Of a stretch of DNA of 64,000 nucleotides, positions 53,946 to 64,000 are shown piece after piece. Position 1 is the first letter of the stretch; each line of letters starts with the position of its first letter. Both the position numbers and the translations under genes were made by a program. Source of the DNA: Artemia franciscana (Eukaryota; Arthropoda; Branchiopoda; Anostraca; Artemiidae). The notes beneath the pieces were generated by a model, which was given only the letters and a program-made list of their open reading frames with translations, searched no databases and was not told the DNA's origin. The stretch lies in contig NC_088880.1 of NCBI RefSeq assembly GCF_032884065.1, positions 27,460,592 through 27,524,591 on the forward strand, read 5' to 3'.

Positions 53946-54026
53946 TGCTAAAGCCAAGGTTCGAACCTGGAACCTCTTGGACCTAGAACCTGGAACATGA
54001 TGCTTTACCAACTCAGCTACTTTGGC
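53946..54026 (-). pseudogene. tRNA-like sequence, copy 1
   Basis: Read on minus: acceptor-like GCCAAAG (54026-54020) pairs with CTTTAGC (53953-53947) with one mismatch. TAGCTGAGTTGG is a perfect A box and GGTTCGAACCT fits the B box. CCAGG/CTTGG gives a T-stem. The region between D-arm and T-arm is about 8 nt too long and contains a duplicated CCAGGTTC, and the anticodon stem does not pair. It is therefore a tRNA pseudogene or tRNA-derived repeat, not a working tRNA. Confidence 0.6.
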
Positions 54027-54139
54027 TTGAATACCTTTTTTTTTAGTTTTTTAGCTTTTTTAGTTTTTTTTAGTATTTTCTTTTTAGTTTTTTTTTTTGT
54101 AGTCTATCTTTTTTAGTTTTTTTCTTCTTTTGTATTAAT

Positions 54140-54217
54140 GCTAAAGCCAAGGTTCGAACCTGGAACCTCTTGGACCTAGAACCTGGAACATAATGCTTTA
54201 CCAACTGAGCTGCTGTA
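54140..54217 (-). pseudogene. tRNA-like sequence, copy 2
   Basis: Repeats copy 1 with few changes, offset about 193 bp, including its T-rich flank and ATTAATGCTAAAGCC. The acceptor 5' side is changed, so pairing is worse. Both copies share the same internal duplication, so the pair arose by tandem duplication of an already broken copy. Confidence 0.6.
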
Positions 54218-55039
54218 TTTGTATTTGTATTGGATTAATGACGCTTCTTGACTACTAAGGTCCCTGCTCATGATAGTACTGATTTTGTTCTAAAAGCAAT
54301 ATCCCTCATAGAGTACAATTGTGAAAAAGAGCAAGACATTTTCTAAGATTTCTAAGTAATTAGAGGTAATAGAACAAAATCCTAGCAAACATTTTGTAGC
54401 ATCTTCACGAAGCTATGGCCTGATATTAAAAGCGTTGTCTTCTGCCAATGAATACTTACTTTTAAATAAAAATTTTCAATTTTAACTTGGGATTTTTGAG
54501 TTCCATCAGTTCATCTAATCACGGCCAGCTTGAAATTAGGAAGGGTTTGGAAAGAGATTTGCAAGTATACATCATTGCCCCTTCCCCTCTCAGGACACTG
54601 AATTCTTATGAAAATGAAATTTGTTCTTTTAGATAAGAAACAAATCCCAGAAATGGTTTTTATAGCCAAAATGACATTCAGAAAGGTAAATTTAATCACC
54701 TCCTTCCACACTTCTTCCACTCCTTTCACTACTTCACTCCTTCCATATATACACGACGTAAATAAAACGAGAACAAAAAATCAAGTTTGGCTAAGAATCA
54801 ATTTGGGAGTCATGTTGCTAAAAGAGCTAGTTCATCTAATAAGCAGGGGGCCAGAAAAAAAGCCATCAGAGGGACTCATGTGAAAAGAAAAGGAAGAACA
54901 AAGTCATGTGAAAAGAAAAAAGTTTTGAGCTATTGTTATTAATATCACATTTTTGTTACAAACAACTACAAATAAAGAAGGACAAGATTAGCAATTAGTG
55001 AATATCATCTATTGCATAGATATACACAGTTATAAACCA

Positions 55040-55330
55040 TGTATTGGGGGATTGTTATCAGAGCAGTATTCCTGAGGTTTAGGGTAAGGGCATATATGTT
55101 TTTTTTTTGGGGGGGGAGGGCACTAAAAATGCATCCACAATTTGTTTATATGCATTTTTGTTATGCTTTTATAATTCAGACTTTTTTTGGGGGGGGGGAG
55201 GGCAGACCTGTAACCCTCTGGATTTACTTTTGGTCATGGGTCTTAAGTGGATTTATGGTAACTATATCTGCCTTATGTGCAAATTTTTTATGGGGGATAT
55301 ACTTCTTTTTTTGGGGGGGCGGGGCTTTTG
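55040..55330 (+). repeat. G-rich dispersed repeat
   Basis: T-runs followed by G-runs (TTTTTTTTTGGGGGGGGAGG) occur three times, with AATTTGTTTATATGCATTTT between. The same layout (G-run, ATTTGTTTA, TTTTTGTTA, then a C- or G-run) is found in modules A and C and at 59450-59630, so all may derive from one old element. Confidence 0.55.
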
Positions 55331-55557
55331 GGGCCTATTTATCCAATCTCAGGAAGTAATCCTCATTTCCCACATAAGCAGTTATGATCATTAAGTACAG
55401 CAAAACCAATGAGAAATGCTAGTCCATAAATAATTTCTTAGACTACACTGCTTTTCTATTTACAAAAAATTAAGAGAGAAAAACAGGTTTAATTAAAGCC
55501 ACCTTTCTCTGTCAATTTTTGTTATTTCATGTCTTATTTGTTTTTTCATTTTTTTAG

Positions 55558-55711
55558 GAAACAATGCATCTAAAAGTGAATTGGAGGATGCTTTTTCATA
55601 TTATGGAAGACTAAGGAATGTATGGGTTGCACGAAATCCTCCTGGATTTGCCTTTGTGGAATTTGATGACACAAGAGATGCTGAAGATGCTGTTAGAGGG
55701 CTGGATGGCAG
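55558..55711 (+). CDS. SR splicing factor, coding exon 2 (RRM core)
   Basis: 154 bp between acceptor TTTTTTAG and donor GTCAGT, phases 1 and 2, joining cleanly to exons 1 and 3. It encodes residues 16-66 plus most of 67. [20 protein letters not shown] forms helix 1 and loop; [17 protein letters not shown] holds RNP1 (GFAFVEF, residues 45-51) and the [14 protein letters not shown] signature shared by SRSF3/SRSF7/x16. [12 protein letters not shown] is helix 2. All aromatic RNA-contact positions expected in RNP1 are present (Phe46, Phe48). Confidence 0.96.
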
Positions 55712-58158
55712 GTCAGTTTGTTACTATCACATGCTTTTCATCAGCTTTAGAAATTGTATTTTAAAGTTTGCATAAACCTTGTATTTGGTCCATCGAAAAA
55801 TTCAGACTAATTTTGAGGACGCTCCCTCCCTCTCCTGTCTATAATCATGCCAGGGGACAGTAGGTCATGCATGTGCCAATTCCTCATAGATTCCACAAGG
55901 GCAAACAATGTTTCCAGTTTCATTTTTCAAGTGTGTACCAACTCAAATTTTTTGCTAGAGCTTTTTGCTAAAAGCTTTTTTGCTTTTGTTATGGAGGAAA
56001 CTCCCAAAACTCTATCCTCAGGTTATTGCTGTTCCTACTGTGGTTGTATTCAACTACAAGGGGCAATCTGATGCTTCAGTAAAATGGCATTTCCAGCTAC
56101 AAATTTCTTTACATTTTACATTAATTTCCATATCTATTTTGACAAATCAAGGGGCGGGTGGAGGGGGATGTATTGCTTCTATGCTGTATTATCTTAGCTG
56201 AGAGCATATATTTTTTTAAATTTTTGCTTAGGAAAGTTTTAGACTTTTCAGCCATTCCAGTGAACTTTTTAAATACTCATTTAAGTCTATGCGTATGCTA
56301 GGCTGTTGTTGTGGATTGGGGAGGGGGGATTGAGATTTTTCGAAAGCGACTTTAACTTTAGATAATAATTATTGATATGTATATTTTTTTTTTTCACAGA
56401 ATTTGTTTGGAGTGAGAAATCCTTTTGATTAAAAAAAAAGTTCTGTTTGTATGTAATTAGCATACCCTAGTATGTGAACATAGGTCTGTGTATATCATCT
56501 AAAACTAACAGTTTAAATTTAGCTAGAAAAGGGCAAATTTATGTTTCTCTTACCTATTTATTTGAAGTATTAGTCTTTGTTGAGGGCATTGTGCTGTCAT
56601 TATCTATTGTAAATTTTACAAAAGTACCTGTTTTCATATTTATCTTACCGTGTATAACTTTGATCCTAATTTATTACTTTGGTACAGAGTCTGTTCAAGA
56701 CATGTGAGCATTATTAAAATAATGGAAAGGCACCAGATCTATTTAATAAGTATTCATATCTGCACACATAGGATACCCTAGGGTACATAGGATACCCTCC
56801 TCATATCAGGAGTATTGCAAAATTGTGGCCTAAGATTTTTTTTTTTTTACTCATGATTCCTGCTAAAATAGAGGTGAAAAGAGTAAGTTTATGTAGACTT
56901 GCTCACAAGAATGTACACAGAGGGGGGGGGAGGAGCTTAAGGACAAAGCCCCCCAGAAGTCCTAAATTTTTCTGAATTTCTGGGAACATCTCATTTTAGT
57001 TATCAACTAATATTTTTTTTAGTCCCTCTTCCCTTCAGAAAGTTCATTGCTTGTGATCATTCTAGTAATAGTTACTAGAAAACTTGTGGCAGGGATCTTC
57101 TTAGTTAGGTTGTGTCCTATAAGTCCCATAAAGCCATGATTGAACTCCTTTAAAATAGTTTCAACAGTTTTAAACACAAGAAAATAAGTAAACTCAAAGA
57201 CTAGCAACATCTCATGAAGTGATTGATCTTAATTATATCTGCACAAATTGGCGCCCCCCCCCCATGATTGATCTGAAGAGCCTTTCCCCTTTAAAAATAA
57301 AAGAAATGAACTGATAATTTGTTTTCCATTCCCTCTTCCCAGTAAAAATTCTTGATCTTAATGTTCAGGTTTAGACTTGTATACACCTGTGATTGTAGCA
57401 TATTACCAACTGAGTCGGATTCTTAAATCACTCTTGACAAATCAAAGAGTTTGCAACCAAAGAAATGAAACCTTTATTTTTGAGTTGTAACTCCAGCTCT
57501 GATAGTCCAAAGTCCTCTAAATTATTTACGTCTAAATTTTAAGGGCCACAATTTCAAACAACATAATGATTAATTATTAATAAAACAAAAATAAATAAAA
57601 TAATAATTGTTTAAATCATTAGAAATAATAAAACAATCTAAATAAGATATTAAATAGACAATAAATCTAAGAACAAAAATACACACTGATAAAAATTGAA
57701 TAAGACTTTGTCATGGGCCCAACCAAGGCCCAAACAATTAGTATGGACCCAACCATTAATTAACCTAACCTGACTCATCTTTGTTTGCACAGTGTTATGC
57801 GAGGTCAAAATTGTTGTTGAACCATAACCACCCACAAGGCGCATAGCAAATACAATAAAAAACTTACAATATCTAAAATAGTTATCTTCATTTGTGTGAA
57901 ATAATGTTTATTAAAAATCAGATGTAGCCCAAAAGTGCATAAAATTGGATAGCCACAAATACCTAAATAGAGTTTAGCAAGACGACAGCTATTAAAATGA
58001 ATATGGCTCGCCATAACCAGCTTTAAACATATCCCTGGAATCACAAATAAATTTATGCTGGATGTTGCCAATGGATTTGGATGTGGGGACACTAGGCCAT
58101 TTAATGTACTACGAGCAATAGGAATAGCACGATTAATATTACCATTGCCCTTTTGTAG
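55712..58158 (+). other. SR gene intron 2 (2.4 kb)
   Basis: GTCAGT donor, CCCTTTTGTAG acceptor. C/G homopolymer runs and AT-rich DNA. The open frame that seems to begin at 58055 is intron read-through into exon 3, not an alternative start. No RNA gene seen. Confidence 0.85.
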
Positions 58159-58332
58159 AACAATATGCGGCCGCAGAGTTCGCGTAGAGCTGTCTAGTGG
58201 AAGACGTCGATCTGGACGAGGAGGTAATCGTAACATTCGTGACGAAAGATGCTATGATTGTGGAGAAAGAGGCCACTTTGCAAGAGACTGCAGAAAAGGA
58301 GGTGGAGGCGGAGGACGTAACAATAGAAGGAG
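58159..58332 (+). CDS. SR splicing factor, coding exon 3 (zinc knuckle)
   Basis: 174 bp encoding the end of the RRM (TICGRRVRVELSSG), an Arg/Gly linker (RRRSGRGGNRNIRDE), and the CCHC knuckle CYDCGERGHFARDC at residues 98-111 (C-X2-C-X4-H-X4-C). A run of six Gly and RNNRR follow. The RRM plus knuckle is diagnostic for the SRSF7/9G8/x16 branch; SRSF3 lacks the knuckle. The exon ends in AG before GTGAGT. If that donor is not used, the frame reads one more Arg codon and then TGA, giving a 125-residue protein without RS domain. No Arg-Ser-rich frame was found before 64000, so the C-terminus is missing or lies beyond. Confidence 0.95.
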
Positions 58333-61300
58333 GTGAGTTAAGATTTTTTGAAAGAAAAATAAAAATGGGAACGTATTTGCAAGAGTTAGATGGGTAACAA
58401 AAACAGTCAATAGCTGAAATATAGGTGTGAATTAGCTAAGAGGAATTTTCTTGCGCATTTGGTTACTGTGTACACTTCTTGTATGTTGAAAAGATATCAA
58501 CCTTTCCGAAGAAAAACTGATTTGCGTTTGGTTTAATAGAAGTTAGTTAACTAACAAGTAAAAATGTTTTCTTTTTGGGTTTTATTTGCCAGAAGGTGAA
58601 CTAAAAAAGTTTACCAGGCTATTGCAAATAGAACGGAAAATTTGGCAGAAAATTCTGCTATGACGTGAGCCGTACACGTTATTGGGAATACACCATCAGA
58701 CCTAAGGAGGGGATGTCTGAAACAGTCAAAATAATGAAGTAGGTTGAAGTCATCTTGGCTAACAGGAAATCAACCTTTTTGTGAATATTTTACACCTCTT
58801 TCCTTTATAAGAAAAAAGGTAACGTGAGCATTAAAGATACAGTCACTGAGTGAGCTCTTTTAATAAACAGCTGCATAATTCAATCTGGAAAATTCTAAAG
58901 GACTCGTCGTATTTTGGAGGAGCCATGCCTTTTACCATAGAGGCAAGCATGAGCTGTCGAGTTCGAATTTCTTGCCAAAAATTCTTAGTAGATATCTAAG
59001 AACGAAGAATTCTAAATAATAGTTTCGTAGTCAAGTTTTCTGTTCACTAAGAATCTGTTCAGAAAAAAAAGTTCATAGTTCATTAAGAATTACCAAAAAA
59101 GGCCAAATCTGCTTTTTGGTATGAAATAAATTGAGCGAGGCTTTCAATTTCAGAGCTTTCTTGGTATTAATGGATAAGAAAAATTGGATGTGTTCCAATT
59201 CTAATCGTGATTAACTGTGAACTCGTATGAGAATATCAACAAATACATTCTTTATAATGTATACAGTTTTGATTGTTTGAAAACCAGTTTAAAGGTGAAT
59301 TTCTCTGGAAAAGTCCAGCTTGTGGTGCATTTCCGAAAAAAAAAACTTATTTTTAACCCATCTTAATAGCAAAGTTAATAGGAATGTGGTAAAAGGGAAA
59401 GACAATTATACACAGACACACAAAACTTACAAATATTTTATGTTTTAACACTTCAGGGGGATGGGGTCGCAAAAGGATTTTTTCTGGGGGGGGGGGTACA
59501 AAAGAACTTTAAGAACGCATCAAAAATTTGTTTACATTCACTTTCGTTACATTTTTACGAGTCGGACAAACATGAGGGGGTGGGGGCAATCCCCTATTCC
59601 TCCTGGATGAGGTCTTGCTTAAGATGCTTTAACCTAGATATATAGGTGTTTTTGAACATGCTCATTATTTTGTGTTAAAATCTCTTCTCGGTATTGTTTT
59701 CAACTAATTTCTATTGCGTTTTTAGTTTCCTTCTCATTAAATACGTTTTTAAATAAATGGGCTACTTAGCCTGTTCTTTAGTTTATACTGGCCTGTTTTA
59801 AATTAAAGCCAAATGCAAGGGAAACACCAGTTTTCAACTGGAAAAGACTTCATTTTTTATGTTTGCGGTGTCCTAGTTGGCCTCTGTTCGATACTTTGTA
59901 GTCCCAACCTTGTCCAGTTGTTTGAAAATGATAGAACTGGAACTCAACTGTTCAGAACAAACCATTTCTGTAGGGCTCCCAATTTATGAAAATGTTTGGG
60001 AAAGTGCAAGGATTTTCGCTCCCTTTGCCTAAATCGCTAGAAATCTAACTCCTGATAAGTTTTCGTTCTCTTTGGTACTGGCAGTGAACGGCGTCATCCG
60101 AGATAAGATTTTCGTAAGAAGTTATTTTAGGAACTGCAGTTTATTATTAATTTATAGAAACAAAGGAAAAGCGTTGCTTCATAGAGGTAACACTAAATTC
60201 TAATAAAAAAACTTTGCGAAATAGTTAAAAATAATCAAAACAAATGGCACTCCTCCTAGTCTAATCTGGCTCTGTTTTTTTTTTAAGAACCAATAATAAC
60301 TTTTTTATTGAATTCTTAACATTTATTTAGTTGTATATAGGTGGATTATTTCATATGTTGTAGTGTAATTTTGTAGATATCGCTTGAGTTTTGAATGCAC
60401 TAGTATTTATTCTTTTCATTTAGAAACTTATTTTTTTTTATAGAATTTTAGGCTAAGAGACTTTGGGTTTTCAAGCTAAAAATTTGATGATTCATTCAAT
60501 TCAGTAGTTTGTTTTAAATCAGCTTTCGAACTAGGAATTTTTCTAGATTAAAGCTCGTTATGGGCTTTTTATGCTAAGTTTTATGCTTCTAATTATTTGA
60601 GTTTTGAGTGTTTAACTCACTGTGACTGTATATTTTCAGTAATGAACGTTTATACTTTTTTTTTATTATTCTTTACTGAAGATTTTGGTGTTATTATTTT
60701 ATTAATATCTACAGCAACGACTTTGTTGCTAACCCTACCAACTTGTCTAACAGATAAGACAGATTAAAAAAAAAATCTGTCACTAGACAGACTGAGTGGT
60801 CAAGGAGAAAACAGCTAATTTAAGTTATCAAATTAGAGGTTTAAGAAGATCCAGCGTCACTTGAGCCACTGATTGATGGCTTGACCCAACGTTTTCATTG
60901 AGATTTAATTCACAAATGTAAAATTTTTGCAAAGAAAATGCTACCTTTTCTATGGAAAGTCCAGCTGATCGTTAACGCGTCTACGCTTTCAAAAACCATA
61001 TGTCTTTTCAGCTTTTTAGTATACTACTGGATACGACACTAGACCAGATTAGTGCCACTTATAGATTAGTGGGAATTATGCTGTTTTCACATCAGCTAAA
61101 TAGGTCTTTCACACTTGCTCACTTGAGGTCCGTAAGCCCCATAAGCTCCATAACGTAACCTACTTAAGCTCCATAACATAAGCCAATTACAAAGTTGAAA
61201 AAATTCAACTTAACCTGCGTAATGTAACTAATTAAGAGGATAAGTGATTTGAATCCGCCATGGATGAATTAGAATATTGGATTATTTTTTTGTTAGAAAG

Positions 61301-61984
61301 AGAGGGTTTATTCATCAACAGTAAGCAACAAAACTTGAAGCAAAACTTGATTAGGTAAATAATTACCCCACTATGCCTAAGTATAAATCAACGTATGAAA
61401 AGTGACGACACTAAACACAAAAAAAAGAAACACAAAAAATCGAATAAAAAAATATTTGGTACCTCCCATTTTCAATCCACAAACCGAAAAAATCCAACAA
61501 AAATACTTTATATTGTATACTATTATACGATAATAGACTTTGTTATATCAAGCCCTTTTTTGTAAAATCCAAGGGACAAAATTATATTTGTTCCCTCATT
61601 ACCTTCCATGTCTTTACATCTAAATATTGACTATAATACAAATCGTTCCTTCATTTTCATTTTTGAAAGTTAAATAAAGCAAGAAATCTTAAGCCCTTTA
61701 TAAGTAAGCGAAAAGCTTTATCCCTTTATAGCGTAAGCCACTTAGCGTAGGTAACGTAGTGGTATTGTGAAACCGGGGTCAACCTTTCCATTTCTTTCTC
61801 AGTATCAGAAATTGTTTGTTTTTTATTTAAAGTACCAAGGATCCAAGGATATGAAAATACAAACTGTTGGACCCCTTGACCACTATAGCTGTACCCCCTT
61901 GACTGTTTCAGAATTATAGGTTTTAGACCAGTGCAGTATTTTGGTCATTATTGCCGCCTTAAACCATGATTAAATAAAAAAACA
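58333..61984 (+). other. SR gene intron 3 or downstream sequence
   Basis: Begins with GTGAGT. At 58593 an AG acceptor (TTTTATTTGCCAG) is followed by AAGGTGA, which spliced to exon 3 would also give Arg-Arg-stop. A G-run dispersed repeat lies at 59450-59630 (ACATTTTTACGAGTCGGACA). No RS-domain exon, other gene or RNA was recognised. Confidence 0.5.
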
Positions 61985-63868
61985 AGTTTTTTTTAACTGA
62001 AAGTAAGGAGCGACATTAAAACTTAATACGAACAGAAATTACTTCGTATATGAAAGGGGCTGCTTCCTCATTAACGCCCCGCTCTTTATGCTAAAGTTTG
62101 ACTCATTCTCTCAACTCTTCTTTTTAAAACAGTAAAAACTTTAGCCTAAAGAGCGGAGCGTTGATGAGGAATCAACCCCTTTCATATACGAAGTAATTTC
62201 TGTTCGTTTTAAGTTTTAATGTCGCTCATTACTTTCAGTTAAAAAAAACTTGTTTTTTTTTTTTTTAATTTCTGAACGTTTTTGAATCATTGAATGTTTT
62301 GATTTTGGCTCTCCGCGGAGGAATAATTAAAACGAAATTTGTATTTTTTTTTTTTTTTTGGCTAAGTGGCTTTCTCATAGTTTTGATCGAATGATTTTGA
62401 GAAAAAAAGAGCGGGAGAGGAAGAAGCCTAGTTGCCCTCTGATTTTTTGGTTAATTAAAAAGGCAACTAGAACTTTTAATTTTTTACGAATCTTTTTATT
62501 TGTAAAATATATACGTAACTTATAAATTAGCTTACGTAAAGAACTTTTGTATTCTCATTTTTTTTATTACATGTATGAGGGGGTTCGCCCCCTCGTCAGT
62601 ACCTCGCTCTTTACACTAAAGCTTAAATTTTGTCCCAATTCATTAAGAATGACCCCTGAATCACAAAAGCCATAGAATAAATAGTTGAAATTACTAAAAA
62701 TACTTTTCGTAAAGAGCGAGGTATTAGGAGGAAGTGAGCCCCTCATATGGGTAATAATTTCTGTTCGTTTTAAGTTTTAATGCTGCTCCTTACTTCCAGC
62801 TGAAAAAAACTTTTCATATTTATTTTTTCATTGTTTTTCTTTTTATAATACTAGTAAATCCTTCACTCCCTTCATGGATGGTTCGCCCCCTCGTCAGTAC
62901 CTCGCTCTTTACACTAAAGCTTAAATTTTGTCCCAATTCATTAAGAATGACCCCTGAATCACAAAAGCCATAGAATAAATAGTTGAAATTACTAAAAATA
63001 CTTTTCGTAAAGAGCGAGGTATTAGGAGGAAGTGAGCCCCTCATATGGGTAATAATTTCTGTTCGTTTTAAGTTTTAATGCTGCTCCTTACTTCCAGCTG
63101 AAAAAAACTTTTCATATTTATTTTTTCATTGTTTTTCTTTTTATAATACTAGTAAATCCTTCACTCCCTTCATGGAGATTTTCTTCCCCCATGACAAATT
63201 CCTCGATGGAAAGTTCCCCCAGCATATCCCCCTCTTCTCAACCCACCCCCCCCCCCAACCAAAAAATCCTCATGAAAACGCCTGTGCACTTCCCAATAAC
63301 CATTACTATATGTAAGCGCTGGTCAAAGTTTGTAACTTGTAGCCCCTCCCACGGGGACTGTGGGGGAGTAAGTTGTCCCCAAAGACAAGGGTACTAGAAC
63401 TTTTCATTTCCGTTAGAATGAGCCCTCTCGGAACATTCTAGGAATACTGGGTCGATACGATCACCCCTGGAAAAAAACAAAAACAAAAAACAAATAAACA
63501 AACATAAACACGCATCCATGATCTGCCTTCTTGCAAAAAATGCAAAATTCCACATTTTTGTAGATAGGAGCTTGAAACTTCTACAGTAGGGTTCTCTGAT
63601 ACGCTGAATCTGATGGTGTGATTTTCGTTAAGATTCTATGACTTTTAGGGGGTGTTTCCCCCCTATTTTCTAAAATTACCTAAATTTCCTCAGACTCGTA
63701 ACTTTTGATGGGTAAGACTAAACTTGATGAAACTTATATATTTAAAACCAGCATTAAAATGCGATTCTTTTGATGTAGCTATTGGTATCAAAATTCCATT
63801 TTTTAGAGCTTTGGTTAATATTGAGCCAGGTCGTTCCTTACTACAGTTCGTTACAACGAACTGTTTGA
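61985..63868. mobile_element. fold-back element, left end missing
   Basis: Hairpin module 61985-62250, a second hairpin at about 62570-62820 with a tandem duplicate, then the conserved interior and a right terminal repeat ending CGTTACAACGAACTGTTTGA at about 63868. Internal order is the same as 35215-36903. The left terminal repeat is absent. No protein is encoded. Confidence 0.7.
62582..63177. repeat. 298-bp tandem duplication, apparently perfect
   Basis: 62582-62879 is followed immediately by 62880-63177. By eye the two units are identical, including TCGTCAGTACCTCGCTCTTT and ATACTAGTAAATCCTTCACT. The related elements at 35800 and 37690 have one unit. Confidence 0.92.
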
Positions 63869-64000
63869 AAATGAATCAACAAACTAGTTAAATTTGTCTA
63901 GAGATTCAATCATGAATGATATGTTGAACTCCCAAAAACAAATACACCTTTAAAGAATAAGCTGCCTTGTCTTAAGCTGTTTGATGTCTGGTGTTTTTAG
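63869..64000. other. window edge, possible splice acceptor
   Basis: AT-rich. The last bases are GTGTTTTTAG, which has the form of a splice acceptor. If used, the next SR gene exon would begin at the first base after the window. This is only a possibility. Confidence 0.2.

Larger units (their letters stand above)
50022..55557 (+). other. SR gene intron 1 (5.5 kb)
   Basis: GTAAGT donor, TTTTTTAG acceptor. It carries a TA-flanked palindromic MITE (50933), a tRNA-derived SINE (52540-52812), a Helitron tail (53576) and two tRNA-like repeats (53946, 54140). A G-rich dispersed repeat also lies at 55040-55330. Open frames at 51188-51628 and 54608-54883 show no family signature and are not called. 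SR-protein genes often hide poison exons in introns; none could be identified by eye. Confidence 0.85.

Noticed and set aside
54608..54883. 91-codon plus-strand frame in SR intron 1
   Set aside because: Lacks a recognisable motif and flanking splice signals in phase with the SR exons.
57380..57425. Possible tRNA A box (ACTCAGTTGGTAATATGC on minus)
   Set aside because: No B box at the right distance and no acceptor pairing.
58055..58158. Upstream ATG making a longer start to the zinc-knuckle frame
   Set aside because: The preceding 34 codons lie before a good splice acceptor and do not match the RRM. The SR family joins exon 2 here in the correct phase.
57805..58236. 143-codon minus-strand frame overlapping SR exon 3
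   Set aside because: It is the complement of a Gly/Arg-rich coding exon and intron, with no family signature.

Overview
The window looks like a eukaryotic, arthropod-type genome: AT-rich, full of repeats, with introns, GT-AG splice signals, non-LTR retrotransposons, Helitrons, SINE-like and fold-back elements. The style of the fold-back and hairpin repeats, and the arthropod-like SR-protein gene, suggest a crustacean, possibly the brine shrimp Artemia. That genus is an inference from memory, not a search result. No bacterial operons, rRNA or CRISPR were seen.

Layout. 1-10050: a 1.8-kb (AC)n tract runs into a CA-rich satellite with a unit of roughly 125 bp. The satellite is interrupted by a small Helitron, a 178-bp tandem repeat with a LINE endonuclease fragment, an inverted satellite block, and a 28-bp minisatellite built on TTACGTAA palindromes. 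10250-12727: a LINE reverse transcriptase remnant, then one exon of an SLC6 neurotransmitter/amino-acid transporter. 12728-47206: a contig bounded by two 100-N gaps and almost wholly repetitive. Modules A, B and C are arranged A-B-C-A on the left (12828-23250). They recur inverted on the right (39540-47106), where the reverse complement reads C-A-B. Between the two arms lie a Helitron cluster (23980-26575), several LINE tails, a diverged repeat field (29350-34120) and a complete 2.08-kb fold-back element (34824-36903). 47207-49368: three phase-compatible candidate exons of an unrecognised gene.

49976-58332: the best gene of the window, an SR splicing factor of the SRSF7/9G8/x16 type. Three exons encode an RRM and a CCHC zinc knuckle. 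The RS domain is not found before the window ends. Its introns hold a palindromic TA-flanked MITE, a tRNA-derived SINE, a Helitron remnant and two tRNA-like copies. 58333-64000: intron or downstream sequence ending in another fold-back element that carries a 298-bp tandem duplication.

Only the SR protein and the SLC6 exon are confident host genes. They act in pre-mRNA splicing and in membrane transport and have no evident functional link. Most remaining open frames are chance frames in repeats or broken retrotransposon pieces. Repeat boundaries were judged by eye and are approximate unless a terminal motif is named.
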